Source of the DNA: Roseiarcus sp963751165
Lineage (GTDB): Bacteria; Pseudomonadota; Alphaproteobacteria; Rhizobiales; Beijerinckiaceae
Direction: 5' to 3'
Length of the DNA stretch: 64,000 nucleotides
Assembly (NCBI GenBank): GCA_963751165.1
Contig: CAVVTP010000011.1
Location: forward strand, 164,995 to 228,994
Every line of letters begins with the position of its first letter. The first letter of the stretch is position 1. The translations under genes and the position numbers were made by a program. This document shows positions 58,501-64,000 of the stretch, piece after piece. A model generated the notes under the pieces. That model ran no database searches. It had not been told where the DNA came from and saw nothing but the letters and a program-made list of their open reading frames with translations.

Positions 58501-58710
58501 CTCGGCTGCCGGCTGTCCACCGTGACCGTCCAAGCCTGTTCTCCCCGTTCGACCCTCACGACGTTCAGGCTTGGCGCGGGTGACCATATAACTGATGTTT
58601 TCATGACGCCCGTGCTGCCGCATAACAGCGCAAGATGCCAGTCCGCGGGCGCTTCATCGGGCATGCCGTGTCCGGCGCATGTACCAAGAGTCAATCAGAC
58701 CCCAATATTC

Positions 58711-58894
58711 GGAGGTGTCCGCCCTGAAGCGTGAACGGTCCGCAGCGCCGCCACGACGCGCCGAGCGCGCCGACCCTTGTGGCGAACATCCCGAATGCCC
58801 GGAATGCCCGCGCTTCTGGATGGGCGCCGTGGCGATCGAGTTCAAAGCAGTCTTGCGGAAGACGTTACGAACCCTCGTTCGGGAGGGGCTTGCA
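58711..58894. other. Short region between ISL3 mosaic and hepT
   Basis: No gene recognised. Before the insertion this DNA was contiguous with the dyp upstream region and may hold the old dyp-encapsulin promoter. Confidence 0.35.
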
Positions 58895-59245
58895 TCATGG
58901 CTCATCTTTCAACTCCGCCTCGATCGCCAACACGGCAGCCTTCAATGGCGGAAGATTCACTTGAACGACATTCCATATCAGCCTGTCGGAGACCCGATGA
59001 TATTCGTGCCGCAGCACGTTGCCAATTCCCGCGATCTGCGACCATGGGATCTGTGGCTGGCTTGCCAGGACTTCAGGCGGAATGCGGCGGGCCGCCTCCG
59101 AGATGATCTCGATGCCCCGCTGAACCCCATGGCGGAGAAGCCAATTGCCGCCAAAGTCGTCGAACGTCTTGCCTTTCGTGGCGGCTTCGATGCCTTCGAT
59201 CGCTTCGAGAATGGCCAGCAACGCCGGACGGACAAGTCGCGCCAT
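58895..59245 (-). CDS. hepT: HepT-like HEPN toxin (DUF86)
   Basis: 116 residues. HEPN RNase: LLAILEAIEGIEAATKGKTFDDFGGNWLLRHGVQRGIEIISEAARRIPPEVLASQP and WSQIAGIGNVLRHEYHRVSDRLIWNVV with the conserved R-x(4)-H-type active site. It starts at an ATG sharing one base with the stop of the antitoxin gene (TGATG). The pair is a MntA/HepT system, in which the nucleotidyltransferase adenylylates and silences HepT. Confidence 0.87.
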   Translation of the reverse strand: MARLVRPALLAILEAIEGIEAATKGKTFDDFGGNWLLRHGVQRGIEIISEAARRIPPEVLASQPQIPWSQIAGIGNVLRHEYHRVSDRLIWNVVQVNLPPLKAAVLAIEAELKDEP

Positions 59246-59547
59246 CAAAAGACGCGCTCTGCCGAGGCCTCGATCCCACTGCGCAGCAGCGGGTCGAGGC
59301 TGTCGCGGGTCGTCAGGTCAACCGGAACGCCAAGGCGGCGCTCCAGGAGCTGTTTGACGCCGACCAGGTCGACAAGGGAAAATCGGCCGCCCTGATCGTA
59401 GTCGACGAAGAGATCAAGGTCGCTCGCCGCGAGCAATTCCTCGCGAGCCATCGATCCGAAAAGATAAAGGGCCGTGACGCCACGGGCCTTCACTTCGTCG
59501 GCTTGTCCCCTCAGCGCTTCGACCGCATCCTGTTTTCTCATGACCAT
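59245..59547 (-). CDS. mntA: MntA-like minimal nucleotidyltransferase antitoxin
   Basis: About 100 residues: MVMRKQDAVEALRGQADEVKARGVTALYLFGSMAREELLAASDLDLFVDYDQGGRFSLVDLVGVKQLLERRLGVPVDL. The GS-x10-D-x-D nucleotidyltransferase motif is GSMAREELLAASDLD. An ATG 6 bases further in is an alternative start. Overlaps hepT by one base. Confidence 0.88.
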   Translation of the reverse strand: MVMRKQDAVEALRGQADEVKARGVTALYLFGSMAREELLAASDLDLFVDYDQGGRFSLVDLVGVKQLLERRLGVPVDLTTRDSLDPLLRSGIEASAERVF

Positions 59548-59661
59548 ATCGTACACCGGCTCTCGGGACCCAGCCATCCCCAGCGGCTAGCCGTGCCGCT
59601 CCCTGCCCCGCTGCCCTACCGACCGGCGCCGATAATCAGAGTTCACGTTGCGCGATTGGGA

Positions 59662-59738
59662 ACAGGGCCGTCGGGCGCCGGACGCCGGACGCCGGGACGA
59701 AGAGCCACCTGCAGGTCATCGCTCGGACGCCGGAAGCC
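59662..59738 (+). repeat. Dispersed repeat, copy 2
   Basis: ACAGGGCCGTCGGGCGCCG, then GACGCCGGACGCCGG (a small expansion absent from copy 1), GAGCCACCTGCAGGTCATCGC and GCCGGAAGCCGT. In one frame it ends HLQVIARTPEAVAKALHDAV and a stop, like a leftover protein tail. Confidence 0.6.
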
Positions 59739-59791
59739 GTCGCCAAGGCGCTGCACGACGCGGTTTGAGCCTTGCATAGCACGCAAACCCT

Positions 59792-59830
59792 AATCCGGCG
59801 CTTCGCGCTGCTCCGTGCGCGGGAGAAGGG
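59792..59830. repeat. Palindromic-element fragment after uvrA
   Basis: AATCCGGCGCTTCGCGCTGCTCCGTGCGCGGGAGAAGGG shares the CGCGCTTCGCGC and GCGGGAGAAGGG modules of the elements near imuB. Confidence 0.6.
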
Positions 59831-62892
<3,062 letters not shown>

Positions 62893-62961
62893 GCGGACCT
62901 CGACGACAATTTTCGGGCTTCGAGCGCGAATCGCGCTTGCGCGAGCCGGGTCTCGATGCTA

Positions 62962-62976
62962 GAACAAATAAAGAAC
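62962..62976. promoter_or_regulatory. LexA (SOS) box between uvrA and ssb
   Basis: GAACAAATAAAGAAC fits the alphaproteobacterial LexA site GAAC-N7-GAAC exactly. It lies 69 bases upstream of uvrA and 192 upstream of the divergent ssb, so it can serve both. Confidence 0.85.
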
Positions 62977-63168
62977 AAGGGGAAGGCGCCCCGTGCGCCC
63001 TGCCTCCGGTTCTCCCTAATGTAGGCGAGGCGGCGCTCCTTCCCAAGCGTCGCGCGCGCCGAAGTGTGGACAAGTCTGGTTGTCGAGCGCGCTGACGGCC
63101 TCGCCTGCGCCGCTTTCGGCTATGCATGATGAAACGAGCAGCGCCGCAGGGCGCGTCAGGAGCAGACC

Positions 63169-63666
63169 ATGGCGGGCAGCGTCAACAAGGTGATCCTCGT
63201 CGGCAACCTGGGCAAGGACCCGGAAGTGCGCCGGCTGAATTCCGGCGATCCGGTGGTGAGTTTCTCCCTCGCCACCTCGGACTCCTGGCGCGACAAGACC
63301 ACAGGCGAGCGAAAGGAACGCACCGAGTGGCACAACATCGTGATCTTCAACGAGAACCTCGGTAAAATCGCCGAGCAGTACTGCAAGAAGGGCACGAAGG
63401 TTTACGTCGAAGGCCAGCTGCAGACGCGCAAATGGCAGGACCAGAGCGGCAACGACCGCTATACCACCGAGATCGTGCTGACCCGCTTCCGCGGCGAACT
63501 GCAACTGCTCAACTCCCGCGGCGGCGGCGAGGCCCGCGACAGTTTTCCCGATGAGAACGGCTCCCGCAGCTTCGCCCGCCCGTCTATTGGCGGCGGCGAG
63601 CGCAAGCCGGCGCTCTCCGGCGGCGTCGGAGGGCCCGGGCCGATCGACGACGATATTCCATTCTGA
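63169..63666 (+). CDS. ssb: Single-stranded DNA-binding protein
   Basis: 165 residues. MAGSVNKVILVGNLGKDPEVRRLNSGDPVVSFSLATSD, DKTTGERKERTEWHNIVIFNENLGKIAEQYCKKGTKVYVEGQLQTRKWQDQSGNDRYTTEIV forms the OB fold; a Gly/Ser-rich linker leads to the acidic tip IDDDIPF that recruits partner proteins. Intact. Divergent from uvrA, the usual arrangement in this group. Confidence 0.97.
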   Translation: MAGSVNKVILVGNLGKDPEVRRLNSGDPVVSFSLATSDSWRDKTTGERKERTEWHNIVIFNENLGKIAEQYCKKGTKVYVEGQLQTRKWQDQSGNDRYTTEIVLTRFRGELQLLNSRGGGEARDSFPDENGSRSFARPSIGGGERKPALSGGVGGPGPIDDDIPF

Positions 63667-63832
63667 GTGTCGTGCGCAGATAGGGCGTCGGCTCGAACGG
63701 CCGAGCGCGCGCCCGCCCCCTTCTGGGATGACGATGGTCTGGGATCGCGCCAATCCTAGCTTGGGCGATCCTCGTATCCTTAAACCAGACACTTAACCTC
63801 TTGCTTCACTATCCGCGGCGTGATACTGAAGT
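63667..63832. other. Intergenic region after ssb
   Basis: No gene or terminator hairpin with a T-run recognised. Confidence 0.35.
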
Positions 63833-64000
63833 GTACGCGTAACTATTCAGCCGCCCTCATCGCGCCTTTCAGGTCCTCGCCGATCCGACCCGGCGGGCGA
63901 TGGTCGTGCGGCTCGCGCGTGGGCCGGGCCGTCCGCGAACTCGCCCGGCCGCTCATGATGTCGCTGCCCGCGGTGATGCAGCATCTCGCGGTGCTCGAGG
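63833..64000 (+). CDS. ArsR-family regulator, N-terminal part (frameshifted, cut by window edge)
   Basis: HRAFQVLADPTRRAMVVRLARGP is the typical ArsR-type winged-helix start (FQ-LADPTRR). After a shift in the GGGCCGGGCC stretch near 63922-63930 another frame gives SVRELARPLMMSLPAVMQHLAVLE, the recognition helix. No clean start codon is visible; NYSAAL just upstream in another frame suggests a further missing base. Regulators with this sequence often sit before SRPBCC/AHSA1 genes, which would lie outside the window. Confidence 0.75.

Larger units (their letters stand above)
56163..58702 (-). mobile_element. ISL3-family mosaic with inner IS630 fragment and perfect 8-bp target duplication
   Basis: Outer ends GGGTCTGATTGACTCTTGGT (56163) and its reverse complement ending 58702, flanked by CAATATTC on both sides (56155-56162 and 58703-58710); 8-bp duplications are the rule for ISL3. 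A third copy of the end, in the same orientation as the left one, lies at 57045. Inside are two 3' halves of an ISL3 transposase gene, an IS630 transposase 3' half and a short ISL3-like N-terminal fragment. The unit entered 85 bases upstream of the dyp start and must separate it from its original promoter. Confidence 0.85.
59548..59830. other. Region between mntA and uvrA with two repeats
   Basis: Holds the second copy of the dispersed repeat (59662-59738) and a palindromic-element fragment (59792-59830) just behind the uvrA stop. No gene recognised. Confidence 0.5.

Overview
The window is a GC-rich chromosomal segment, most likely from an alphaproteobacterium of the order Hyphomicrobiales (Rhizobiales). 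The support is: GTTC-N7-GTTC / GAAC-N7-GAAC type LexA boxes in front of imuA and uvrA, a NadQ-type NAD regulator beside nadABC, an imuA-imuB-dnaE2 mutasome cassette, and many nested palindromic elements of the kind common in this group. I could not place it to genus.

Left part (1-16.5 kb): an edge-truncated sugar-binding protein; a five-gene branched-chain/amide ABC importer (livK-H-M-G-F) in one operon with a DadA-like D-amino-acid dehydrogenase and an Asp/Glu-racemase/EutA-like protein; an EamA exporter; nadQ-nadA-nadB-nadC with a visible operator; and a decayed VapBC pair. 16.5-23.2 kb: the SOS mutasome genes imuA, imuB and dnaE2 on the minus strand under a LexA box, with a DUF559 gene between imuB and dnaE2; all three mutasome genes carry palindromic elements inside their coding sequence. 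23.2-34.6 kb: small accessory genes, arfB, leuC, and a three-gene operon (GltD-like flavoprotein with two 4Fe-4S motifs, 2-oxoacid:acceptor oxidoreductase alpha/gamma and beta), followed by two secreted alpha/beta hydrolases.

34.6-40.1 kb is a mobile-element nest: an IS5-type element holds an IS3-type element, which holds an IS110-type element; next to it an IS1380-type element splits an F420/NADP-type oxidoreductase gene. The junctions are clean enough to rebuild each host reading frame. The IS110 element has a 285-nt structured 5' non-coding region containing an 8-nt copy of its target ending at the junction, so it is a candidate bridge RNA locus.

40.6-54 kb: a cobalamin riboswitch before a benzoylformate-decarboxylase-like enzyme, a VOC protein, an orphan RND pump, YbjQ, a TetR/GST divergent pair, a GAF-guanylyl/adenylyl cyclase and a Tat-exported hydrolase. 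54-64 kb: an encapsulin operon (DyP peroxidase with a C-terminal cargo-loading peptide, then the shell protein), an ISL3/IS630 mosaic with an 8-bp target duplication, a MntA/HepT toxin-antitoxin pair, uvrA and divergent ssb sharing a LexA box, and the start of an ArsR-type gene.

Caution: at least fifteen genes are broken by single-base indels, many in homopolymers, and uvrA has many within about 2.3 kb. This pattern suggests assembly or sequencing error at least as much as real gene decay, so frameshifted genes are annotated across their full extent with the break noted.
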